Positions 1-13,100 of a DNA stretch of 64,000 nt are shown here, piece after piece (positions within the stretch are counted from its first letter, which is position 1; every line of letters begins with the position of its first letter). Source of the DNA: Mactra quadrangularis (lineage: Eukaryota; Mollusca; Bivalvia; Venerida; Mactridae); assembly GCA_025267735.1 (NCBI GenBank), contig CM046299.1, positions 38,516,887 to 38,580,886 on the forward strand, read 5' to 3'. The position numbers and the translations under genes were made by a program. The notes under the pieces were generated by a model. It did no database searches and was not told the DNA's origin. It saw only the letters and a list, made by a program, of their open reading frames with translations.

Positions 1-1124
1 CTTTGATTAATATGAATAAATCAATATAAATCAATAAAATATGACTAACAAGAGCAGTTGACTTTTCGGGTGTTTTGTTCATGGCAAGGCTTATCTTTAA
101 ACAAAAATGATTTCAAGACATGACTTAATTTTTTTTAATTTTTGAAAGGAAATATATCAGTCAAACAATAATTACCTATTCATATTTGTAGAATATTAAA
201 GGGACATAACTCCTAAAACATTCATCCATAGTAATATCCCTTCAAAGTTAAGCAGACATGGTATCAATGAATAAGCATACCTACTTTCATTTAAATATCT
301 TTATACGGAACTATTAATATTTCAATTTAAACAAATTTCAACATTTAAGTAAAGGGAAATAACTCCAAAAAATAATCAAGAGTTATGTGCCTTTGTAGTC
401 ATGTAGATGTAGTACTGATGAATAAACGTACTAACTGTCATTTGAATATCTTGATGAGTATTGAAAATATTTCAGTTTAAAGTACTTTAACCCGTATTTA
501 AAAGTCGAGCTAAAAAGGGTTGCCATTGGACTCAAAAAGGAGTATTTTTGAGGTTAGGACCAAAATGGTTGTCCTAGACAAATTGGCTACTGCTTTTTTG
601 TGCACTGTAAAGCATTATACTCTTTACTTCTTAAAGTCAAATATAAAGTTGCCAGAAGACATGTTTCAACTAATTATTAAAATGTGTACATTAATTTTTT
701 TTATTTGGCATAATCCATTAGTTTAATGTAACTTCTGAAAATGTTATTTTTACAGAATAAATCAACAAAATACGATATACAAATGATTGTCTGAATAAAT
801 AAACTGTGTGTTAAATTGTTGTAAGATTTTTGATAATATGCTGCCATGGTTTTTACTCCAATAAAATTTAATGTTGCAAGTAAACATGTTTCAGCAAAAT
901 ATTTCAATGCTTTACACACCACAGCATTATAAATTATAAATCTTCAAAGCAGGGATGTTTTTAAAAAGTAGTAAGATTTATCAAATGGTATATTTCCCCA
1001 CACAAAAATAATTATTAAACTTTAAATGAAAAACTTTTACAGAAATAACCTCTCAGCTTAGGCAATACCATATTTAAACTAGTACAAACATAACATTAAA
1101 ACTAAACTAATCTAACTTATATAC
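1..1124 (-). other. Partial ACSL intron, no exon seen
   Basis: AT-rich sequence between the hinge exon and the missing C-terminal exons. It contains two copies of a short dispersed motif of the type aaaggganataact (near 200 and 352) but no ORF or splice-flanked segment resembling the ACSL C-terminus. Confidence 0.6.
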
Positions 1125-1178
1125 TTGTGATAATTTAAAGATGTTTTTCTGTCTATCAATAATCTTCAATGTTCCATT
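1125..1178 (-). CDS. ACSL: ACSL exon with hinge, residues 536-553
   Basis: Encodes NGTLKIIDRQKNIFKLSQ, matching NGTLKIIDRKKHIFKLAQ. The DR hinge separates the large and small adenylation subdomains. Acceptor tttcag; donor gtatat is weak but falls exactly before the expected GEY. The next exon is not found in 1-1124, so it must lie beyond the left edge. Confidence 0.9.
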
Positions 1179-4100
1179 CTGAAATAAACAAAATATAGGT
1201 CCATGTATTTTTCTTCCTTTTTTCTTGTCAGACAGTCCATAACAACATATACTGGTTCATAATGTGACAATATAAAATCTTGAAGAAAACACCATACAAT
1301 ATAAGCTGACACTGTGTGAATGCATCACCCTGATGTAAGCTCTCTAGATGAATTAATTGTTTGTTTACTCACTTGCTCTTTTTCTGTATTCAGAATCATA
1401 TGAGGCAGTTGGCTCACCAAGGGCCCGTTGCCTAGCGATTTCGCTACGAATCACTATGAAAAAGCGCTCTCTTGTAGCTATTCTTCATAGGAAAGGGCTT
1501 GCTATTTATGTCACAAACCAAGTTGGTGTCCTGTGCTAATGTACAGAAAGTGCTAATTGCAATTGTATGTTTTTAGGGCGATTTTCAAACCAAATAAGTC
1601 TTTAAAAAGTATAAAATCATAGCAAAAACATATGCTTATATGAACAATTACAAATATTAATTAATTTCAATTCAACTATAGTCGGCCAAACATTAAAAAC
1701 AAATTGTTGGCAAACAGGAAGTCACATTACTGCAGAGGCAGCCATTTTGATTCGTAACAGTGCTCTTGGGTGGCGAAGATTTTTTACCCTAGCTCTCAAT
1801 ATGTAGCGAAATGTAGCGATATCTTGTAGCAAGTCATTTCCTATAATTCTGCTATCTAGCAATACCTAGCGATATGCTTAGGCAACAGACCTCAAACCAT
1901 TTCTTCCTTGTTGCCCCACCAGTGAGATTCATATTCTCTATATTGACCATATTGAAAATTGGATTTAGCCAAATATGTTATCCACATTAAATAAAGTCGT
2001 TATTATTATTATAATTATTATTATTATTATCATCATACATAAATACTTATTTTCTCACATAAAGAAAGGCCATGATCAGCATCATGACTCCAGCCTAAAA
2101 CCTTTTATTATGGAATGGTTACATGAAGTCAGTAGCCTCAACCACTTGTCAGATTATATGATTATTTTATTCTTCTATAATAGTGTGCTACATTCACCAA
2201 GTACTATTTGACTGATACTACTTCACTACGATTATACAACCATACTTACAGGTAACCATTGTCCTATATCACCTGTATGTAACCAACCATCAGAATCAAA
2301 TGTTTCTGCTGTCTTCTTTGGCATCTTATAATAACCTTTACTGATACTGCTACCTTTAACAACTACCTGTAGTTGATAGAATTTAGTACATTGTACATTT
2401 ATATAGAGAAAACAAAAGTTTATAGTGATTTGTTTTAGCTTGATTGTGAAACAAGTTCTTATCATCATTCATCATTCATCATCATCTAACAACTTTGATT
2501 TATCACTTTTGAGTCCTCTTCCTCGTCTCCCAGTATTGAGCTAGGATAAAGTTTCTTGCTAAAGGAAAAAATGGGGTAGGTTTTGAATGGGATTTGAACT
2601 AACACGGAGCTGGTTATTAAACGTGGTGATAGTGATTCTTTATAAACATACACATGAGCTTAATTTGATATTCTGTTGAATCAAAGTGCTAAAGGTACTG
2701 AATAAGCCATACAATGCATAGACAGGTCTGGTACATTTTTTGACTATCTTTGTTCCTTGAAAATCAAATTAAGCTAGCTTAGCTGAGCAAATATGTTTTA
2801 TGTGATTTACAATGCAGTGCAGAATTGTAGATGATATAACTTAGGTATGTAATTCTTTTTTAACTCCTGGTTATATATAATAATAAGCTAATTATATTTC
2901 TGAATGCAGTTAAAACACTTTACCAAAACTAATATTAACACAAATCATTCAATGGCAAAATCTGTCCATTGTCCATAGGTTAATTGTCCACACTATAATG
3001 TGACTGTGTCTGGTAATGGGGAGATATACATAATTCTACATCTCAGAATAACAATTAAACTATTTCTAAAACAGAAAGTAAAACTAACCTCTCCTTGATT
3101 ATTTTTAGCATAATATCCATATTCTGGCACATCAATTAATTTAACATAACAACATGGTAAAGGTGGTCCAACCATACCTAGAAATACATTACATTTTATA
3201 CTTCATTATAAGAGGTGTTCAACTTATATTTGAGCAAATCTGAAATTCTTTTCAGAAGCCTTTGGCCAGGTTTTGTTTCCTCTACAATTTGCTTCCGTAT
3301 GTATTGTGATAGGATTATAATCTGACTTAAAATAGTAGAGTTTCTCTTTGGCAAAAAGTATTGCCATTGCTCTATTTTAATGTTTTCACATAATGTTTGA
3401 AAGTTTCATGGGATAAGTTATTGATTTTTTACACCGCTGGCACTATTCATGTATGGATTTTTATCTTTTTTTGACAAAATCATAGCTAAAATGTAAAATA
3501 GATGATCACTTATAGCTACAGGAATATAAATCCATAGGTACAAAGTACTTTTAAACCTCTAAAGATATAGATGCATAGTTAAACCGTGTATTCTACTTTC
3601 GATTTCAAATGTCTGTGTAAAGAATGACAGATGTAAACACGTTATGATAGAGGTTTAACAACCGGTTAAAAAGTTTAATTTAATGAGGATAGTTGTTTGG
3701 ATAGTTAAATTTTATTGAGTAGACACAAAATACATTCTATATTTGTTCAGTATACTTGAAGGCGGAAATTATTAGAATGTAAACATTGCCACGTGTTTCA
3801 GGTAAATAAACAGTTTTACCCATGATGCTCGGCATCTCTGTACAAAGGTCAGTCAGACCGTTTGTGTACAGAATGATTAACCTCCCATAAGGAGATAATT
3901 ACTGTTCCCTCTACAGAGGAAAATACATTTTAAATACTTGAATTTTTATGGAAGGGAACAGCCTGCCACAGGGGAAGCCCGAAACCTGATTTAAAATCCC
4001 TGGTTTATTACCATGTCATGGCTGCCTGTTCATGAAAATGAACAAAAATATCATGATCTTTACCTGAGCTGTAGTCACCAGCAATAGAAAATGTCACACC

Positions 4101-7100
4101 AGCAACACCCTCTGTCTGACCATATGCTTCAAGAACCTAGAATCATAACAACAACAGACATACATATATTCAGATATATCTGATTTCTCAATTAGTCAAA
4201 TTAACCTTAATTGAACCAGTTAGTTTTCTATTAAGTTAAATCAAGAAATGGCAAATTCAAAAATGATCCTAGTTCAATCTAGCTAACAATTAGAAAATGA
4301 TTATATGTCAATAGAGTATTCAGTATAATGGGCTTAAAACAAAGTGCTAAATGCCATACTAGAAAACTTAATTTGGATCAAAAATAAATAACACCATAAA
4401 AAAATAATAGGGCGCTCAAAGTTAGATTAAACAAACCAATAATGATAATAGTAATAATAACAAATACAGTAGAACCTCCCCAAACCGGACAACCATTGCA
4501 CCGGACCAATTGTCCGGTTTGGAGAGGTATCCAGTTAAGAGAGGTATTGTACGTAGGAATTATAGGTATTTACCTATACAGTCTAAACAAGGCTATAGAT
4601 ACAGATTGGGGCACAATACTTCTATTGTACATTCTGAAGCTTTATTGTTTGGCTTAGATATGCAATAAACTTAATCAAATAGCTGGCATAGAATGGAAAA
4701 TTAAGTGTTAGCTATGGCCAAGTTGAAATATATCTATGTGTTTTCTTGATGAAATAGTAAATTTAAAATGGAATTGACATCTGAAATTTGGCTGAATCTG
4801 CAATGCAATATTGACATAAAATAGATTTTTCTGAAAACAGTTTGAAGACTTAGTAAAAATGTTACATCATATCAAGCATATGCTAATTAGGTATTGAAAA
4901 AAAATAAAACATTTAATTTCGGCCTAAGCAGCAGCCAGTTAGCAACTGGGTCATGTTTTGAAGTGGATGACTAGAGAAAAGACACAAAAATAAACAATAG
5001 GAAGCATTGTAATCATTTACTTTGACATCACAGTACCAAAACTGATTTTTAACAGAAATAATGTCTATATTTAAACAATATTTAAAACTTAAATACACTT
5101 AGTTCAAGTTAAAGGTAATTCTGGCCCAGTCTGGTTTTCAGTTCTGTAAAAGTTGTCCGGTATCTGGAATTCAGAGGTATCCAGTTTAGAGGGGTAAAAT
5201 TATGTAGGGAAGAAATGCGGATTGGACGATTTGTCCAGTTTGAAGAGGGATCCTGTTTAGAGAGGGACCGGATTGGGGAGATTCTACTGTTATTTATTCA
5301 ACATGGCTACACATCTGGACAAATCAGAGGTATCTCTTTCTCTGGATAAATCTAATCTTCCTAGTGAACCTTAAGATAAAGTTATTACATTATTTAAAAC
5401 AATACTTACAACACAACCTAATGCACACCTAAAGAAATCTAGAACTTTAGGTTCTAAAGGTGCTGACCCAGTAATAACAATATCAACACGCCCACCAAAT
5501 AATGCTTGTACTTTCTTGAATACTATCTTATCCCAGATAGAAGTCTTACTAATAACAAACCTAAAATATAAAATATAAAAGACATACATAGTACCCTTAC
5601 ACCAGAATTTTAGAACGATGGACAATTTTCAATCACATGAACAGTATCTTGACAATGTGAGCAATTTTTCATAAACTTATGACAATAAGGCCTAACCAGA
5701 TTGTTTTTAAGGGCAACCAAGTCATGAAGTTATTTTCAACTTTTTTACATCAAGTTGAACAAAGGCAACTGGAAGATTGGTTATGATCAATATCTGTAAC
5801 AGATATCCTGTAGACCGCTGTCTTACAGGATCTTTACTCTCTCAATGGAGGGTCACGTCGAGATGACCTTTATGTCGACTAATCAATGCGTAGCTTTCAT
5901 CTAGACGTAACACTATTAGTAACATTTTGATTTCGTAATTTCTATTTTTAGACCAAGGTTTGCAAGCTAATTTATCAGCGGAATTATTCACAGTCTGCGA
6001 TTGGACGGCTCATTTCAAATTGCGTGACGTAGACGATGTAAACAAGTTATGTATCATGACAATTTCGTCATTAATATTATGATGAGAAAAGGTCACATGA
6101 ACGTGACCCTCATTTGAAAAAGGCCAGATCAAAATTAGCGAGTAGGCGAGCAAAAATTTTTAGATCGGGTTTTAATCAGATTGGGTTATGATTTGACTTA
6201 AAATTGATATAAAATAACATATTGATTAAGACCATAAATAGCTATTTACTTTTTACTAAAAAATTAAGCTTATGTAAGACTTATCTATATTGTCATACAT
6301 CTCACAGTTGACCTCTCTCAAAAAGAAAACACCACAAGCATAAAGGTATCATTAATTCACAATGTAAATCCAAATTATATATTCAAAGAATGAAAACAGT
6401 AATGTATCCCTTACTTCTTTAAATCTTGAGTTTTTGAAGACAGTGCCCAGTTAAATAATGTGGACTTCAATTTACTACCAGAAACACCGGCCATCACCTA
6501 AAATGACATAATTTTGATAGAGTTATTACATTGCTCTGCAAAAGTATCTTGAAAAATCCTGTTTTTAAGATAATCGGATTCACATTTAACTAAGTAAAAT
6601 GGAAAAAAAATCCATTTGAGAAATACCAAATTCAACAAATTTAATATTTTGAATAATAGTTTTCATACAAAATTTTAGTAACAAAATTCAAGCTCTTTTT
6701 AAGGACAAAAGTTCCAAATTCAAGCGCTGTAAGTTTTTACAGGCTGACTCGCCAAGCTGGCAATTTCATTAATTGTGTTGCATAATCCACATTGAGCCTG
6801 TATGTTAGAGTCTGCATCTTCAATCTAGTAGTATATTCTTATTTTCTATGCTCTACTTTTGCCACAGATACGTTTTGACTTCTGGTTGACATTTTACAAA
6901 CAAGGTGCTGGCAAATAAATGTGTCTTTCAAACACCTTGGTCTTCCAAGTACCACTATATTAATGATGATTCCCTTTAACATTAGTCTGACAAAATCACC
7001 AGTAGAGAAAATGCCCCACACTCAATATAAGTTGCTCAAACTAACAAACAATATTAACAATATGAAGTAAACTAATAAATACCTAGCAATATTACCTAGA

Positions 7101-10100
7101 CTAAACCATGAGTCATGACTTAATAAGAACTGTTTAATTATGCCATGCCATACCAGAATTTTGTTAAGCGTCTGCGTGCACGTAGGAATTAGAGTCCCCA
7201 ATAAAAAAATATACAATATTGTTGGTGAATTTTCTTAAATAATTCCAATGTTCCGGGTTCAGATAACGACAATTTCCTTCGGGGGTGCTGTTACAATATT
7301 TCCATAGCTGTACCACGAATGAAATATTTATTCTATGTGAAAAAAACAAGAGTCATTTTATATTAAACCATATGTTTTAATTCTGTGTTTAAACTAGTCA
7401 TTTTAAAAGTAATTCAGACCATTGCTTTATAATTGTTTGTTAATGTTTTCTATTAAAAAATATATACATATAACGCTTTGTTTTGTCGTAAAATATTTGT
7501 AATTTCGTTTTTGGTTTGTGTGTTTTTGTGAATAGGTACCTAAGTTTGATAAACTTGAGTTGACGCTTAACAAATTTTTAATTTGGCACGGCCTTAACGA
7601 CTAAAAAACATACCTTATCATAGATTCTGTTAAGAAGACGAGGGACAGAGAAGAACAAAGTAGGTTTGAGTGTCTGCATATCATCCAGTAATAGTTTAAC
7701 ATCACCTCGGAAGAACCCAATCTGTCCACCTTCTGTAAATATAGTTTGTTGTCCTACACGTTCATACATGTGTGCTAGGGGTAGATACGATAAATGTACA
7801 TCATTTTTATCAATCTTTCTAAAAGCCTGAAAAACAAAACATTTAATTGATTATAGATACTGTCTTATGTGTGCACGTTGAAACAAATTGTATCGAAATT
7901 GCATTGTAAACATTATAAGTTTGTTGAAATAAATATGTATTCATATTCCTACAATTTAGAAAATGTGCTGAATATCCTAGCCTAGTGATCATTTGAAACT
8001 TTCATTTTGGTTGGGTTTAATGCCATAGCAACACATTACATAGGTCATATCATGGCAGTCAGTCAATCAATCTACTTGTGGCTCCTGGAAAGGCTAAATC
8101 TCTGGATTAAGCTATTAACCTGTTACTAGGCACAAACTTCCGTCAGTGACTGACAACACTCTACATGATTTAGAATCAGTAGTAGAAGGGAAAATGGCCA
8201 TAGAAATTATTTGATGAACAAACCCTTTGAAAGTATGCCCCGCTCGGTAATCAAATCAATAACCCATGCTTTGGGGTCATTAACTTGTTTGGTAAAGATG
8301 GCATTGCATTTTATTGTGATTTGCACTCTTTATGAGGGCACATTATAGTTTGAAAAATTTAAGTCAGTTGAATCCGGCAGTCTAATTTTGTATTCTTTGA
8401 AGTCTTTCAGTGAGATAGAAAGTTACAGAAGTTGATTAATGTCCCATACAAAAATAGAAATAAGTTAACAAATGTATAAAAGATGTAGATACCTGCATGT
8501 TTGTAGTAATAGCTGCAATATTAGCAATCATTGTTCCATGGGTTACCATGACTCCTTTAGGGTCCCCTACAATCAATAAACACATTGTATGGTTAACTGT
8601 AAACTAATATATCAAATCAAAGCAAAAATAGTGCTGTCAGACGTAAAGGTTTTAATGGAGTATTAAACACAAAATTATACAACAAACAAAAATGATACAA
8701 GAGAACTTTTCCTTACATTTATCGATCATAAGATAACAGTATTTTCTAGTATACATTAGAACATCAGATTATATATACTTTGTTTGCACAAAATGCATCA
8801 TCTGTGTGTTTATGCATAATGTTGACTACTTAGTACTTAATTATCCATTTAATTGTGTATATTTGGCCCAATGTAATTGTCCCCAGCAGATTGAAATTAG
8901 GATTTGCTAATGTCCACTAGAGGTGCGCGGTATTACCGGTAATCGTGATTTTTTATCTCGCGGTATAATACCACGGTATTTTCGGAAATACCGGTATTGA
9001 ATAACTTAACTTCCTTTCTGGTAAGCAAGCACAACCCACGAACTAGTAGTACCCGTGATTTTGGTAGTACATGTTATATATGTCAACAGGGAAGGTGAAA
9101 TTTTCGATAAATATGAGAAAAAAACTTTAAAAAATACCGATGATTAAGTTGCAATAGTAATTACCCTTAAATAAGCACTTTGTGTCTTCAAAAGTTTTTA
9201 AAAGAACATGTATTTTTATTTAATAGCCTACTGCACATAGTTAAGGCTTACACTGTGGTATACCGTGGTATTTAGTAAATAACCGGGGTATACCGTGGTA
9301 TAAATTTCCTGGCGGTACCAAGCTCTAATGGCCACTACTATTCAAGGGGAAACCCCATCTATAGTGTTCAGAAATTTGCTGGTTAACAAAAAAATGGTAT
9401 AACAAATTATATAAGACATTGGTAAATCCAATGACTATAACTCCAGTGAGCCTTGCTAGATTGACAGTTGCAGTACATTTATTCTAATTCTGATATTCTG
9501 ATGAAATCTATCTGGCTGAGAATTAAAAATTTAAATTTGTATCAGCTGAGTAAAATGATTTACCAGTTGTTCCACTTGTATAACAAATCAAAGCAAGGTC
9601 ATCTGGGGAGGGTAACTGTTTAAATTATAAATAAAAATAATAAAACAATCAAATCAATGTAAGCATCAATCATAATAATACAACAATATACAGTACCCAC
9701 CAAAAGCTTGGAGACAAAGGAAATATAATGAAAATTTTAGATTTCATTGATTGTTTTTGGTTGAGCAATTATATTTTATATATTCAATATGGCCAATGAC
9801 TAAATGAAAACAAATTTCTTGATTGCATTACATTGATAAGATTCAGCATCTGATATCCCGAAGTCTCCAAAACTAAATTCAATGTAATTCTTTTTAATAA
9901 CATAGATTTTAAGCTACTTTAATAGTGTCATCTACAAATGGTACCAAAACAAAAAAATCTGCAAAACTAAAATACATTTCAAAATAAATGGTAATCAAAT
10001 TTCTGATAAAACTTAAGAACAAGGCTTACAAAATGAAAATGTCTCCATACTTTTGGTGGGTACTGTACAATGCCCTCCAAAGTCCTTGGACAAAATCTTG

Positions 10101-13100
10101 TTTTACTCATGTAAAAAGGCACAAGGAGTAATCTGAGAAAATGTCCTAAATCAACATCAATATATTAATGAACAAAAAATTCAAACTATTTTGCATTTTA
10201 TTAAATTTACTTGTGACATGCATGATCAGTTTTTCTCTCAGTTTTTTTTTAACTTTGAGATCACTTTACTACAGGTCTAAAAGTACATGCAACTTTGTTT
10301 TGTTTTATGCCCCCTTTTAAGCAGTTAGTGCATAAGGCAGACAATTCAACAAACTATTGTTCCTGGGAAGCACCAGTAATTAACAACCATCCTCAGTAAC
10401 CAAATAGTTAAATTTCTCAATGCAATAATCCCTCCCAATGACTAAAATACTCAATATTTCTTACGTTATCCCTACTCATAAAAAGAGACAGCTATTTTTA
10501 TCAATCCTGAGTACTGAAGTTTTCACAACAGTAACTTGATAACCCCTTCCAACAGTCCAATGCAGGACAACACACTCGCCACAACAGCCCTGCATTCAGT
10601 TACCGCGAATGTTACAAAACGTTCCGTGACAATACATTCGGAACTCTTCTTCAGTCATTCGTTGCGATTAATCTCGGACATATTTAGATGCTATTTTGAA
10701 ACTACCGGTGTTGAATTAAACAAATATATGATTGTTTAGGCAATGAGTGATGTTTGGATTTCACTCATCACCTTAACAATCACATATACACGCTACTGAT
10801 CTTCACCAGCACTCCATGCTCAGGAGTCACAACAACAGAAACAACGAAACAAGAATACTTACCACAACAGGTTGCAATGAGGTTTTTCCTTTCTCCTATA
10901 AAAGAAACATACAACTTTTGTCATTTTGAAATAACTTAATTATAAAACTGTGTTTACATAAGTGATTCATCTCAGCTATGTTAGAACTGGTAATGTATAA
11001 AATAGACATTCAAGATACAAATAATAAGTCAAAATCTCATAGAGTAAAACATATTTGACAAAACATTTATTCTAAAGAGAATAAATAGCAGAAAGATATT
11101 TCCCAAGTTCTTTAAATGTAATTTTTCTATCATATCATCTAGTGCCTATATTATCCACAATGAATTGTAGTCATAAATACATAAATCCTTCTTTACTGTG
11201 TTGTTATATGGTAAGATTTTTTATAAAACATGTATGTTACCCTGCTGTGTTATAAAATTTACAAAAATAAGCTAAAATGTGTTCCTTCAACACACATTAA
11301 TTACATAAAAAAAGCTTGTATAAAGTTACATCTAATCATATATAATTTGACAAAATGATTATTCAAGTAATAAGAATTATTTCAAAAAGTCTAAATAAAA
11401 GCAAACAAAATAGAAACATTAAACATTAAAACAAATTTAATACACACTGTGTGCTAAGACTTTACTTCCCAAGCATTTTAAACATATGACAAGTCTTACT
11501 TTACACATATCTAAGTTTCCTTAGAATCTTGTTGGCCATGATCAACTGTATGGATTAAATCACATATTCTAACAAAATCATGAGCTGCGGTCAACAAAAT
11601 GAGAGATCAATTAGATTTTTAATATTTAAAAATTCATGCGCCCTAATTTGTCAGTTCAAACAAAATACACTTTCTCTGCAAACCTCAATCTGTATACCCG
11701 ACAGTTAGTTATTTACGCCATTTTAGCAGCCATCTTGGATTTTGGAAATTGCCCAATGATGCCAGTGTGGCATCAACCAGTTTTATAAACCAAAATCAAG
11801 AGTTATTACTTCAAAAATGCATTAAAACTTTTTTGAAATGCCTCTATGTACGATTCTGCTCATTGGGGTTGATATTCCCGACAAATGTAGCTTTTATCCG
11901 CCATTTTGTCCGCCATCTTGGATTGGATAATAAACGAAGGGTACCAAAATTGCATGAAATAAAATTGCAGATAATGTTAGACTAATTTCAGTCATTTAAA
12001 TGGTCAGAATGTGGTAAAGATGGATTTATTATACATTAATCAGCTTTCATCCGCCATTTTGTCCGCAATCTTGAATTTTGGGAGTTGCCCAAGAGTGCGG
12101 AAGTGGCATCATCCAGTTTCGTAAACTACATGTACAATGTCTTAGCTTCAAGAAAATGCAAAAACATTTTCTACATCGTTCCATGCACGGTTCAGTCGAT
12201 TTTTGTAGTTTATATACCAGACTAAAATACTTACCAAAGCATCAGCAAAGGCAACAACTTGAATATTTAGTTTTTTAGCTAAATCTTGATTTACATCATT
12301 TAAACCATTCATCACAACAATTGCTTTCAATTTCTTTCCATCGCCGCTAGCAACCATTTGTAAAATATGATTAGCTTTTGTAGCTACATCACATACAATT
12401 ATCTTCATCTCAGCTGAAAATACCATGGTTAGTTACTGTCTTGTTGTTTGTTTGGTTTAATGCTGTAGCAACACTTTGTATAGGTCATATAACGGCGGTC
12501 AACCTACTCACTTCTCCTGGAAATGCTAAATCTCTGGATTTAGCTGTTAACCAGCTACTAAGCACATACTTTCGTCAAAGACTGACAACTGCCCTACATA
12601 ATTGAAAATCATTGGTAGGAGGGAGAATGGCCATAGAAATAATTTCATGACCAAGCTTCATGAAAGTATGCTCACCTGGGAATCAAACCCACGACCCCTC
12701 AATCAGTAGACTTGTGTGCTACCAACTGAACTAGACAGGCAGCTTAGTTACTGTCTGACAAATCATAATTAATTAATAATACATGCTCCATCCCCTGTGT
12801 TTTTCGGCGCAGCTGTCTAAGCCAACTTTTGACCTATGTTTTAAACCAATTCAATATGCTCAGCCATACCTGTTTGTCCAATGAAATTCTCTTACAGTTT
12901 AGAGAAATTGACAAAAGGTATGGTACCAATTGTTATAAGTGACTAATTGATCATACATTTGTAGTGGTACAGTCCAGGCAATATGACTGAACAGTTAATA
13001 TGACTAATTATACTTAAAACAAATTTAACCCAGCAAAACTATCTTTTTAAAGATATTTCTTGTTATGAAATTCACGACTTTCACATGCAGGTTCTAACTT

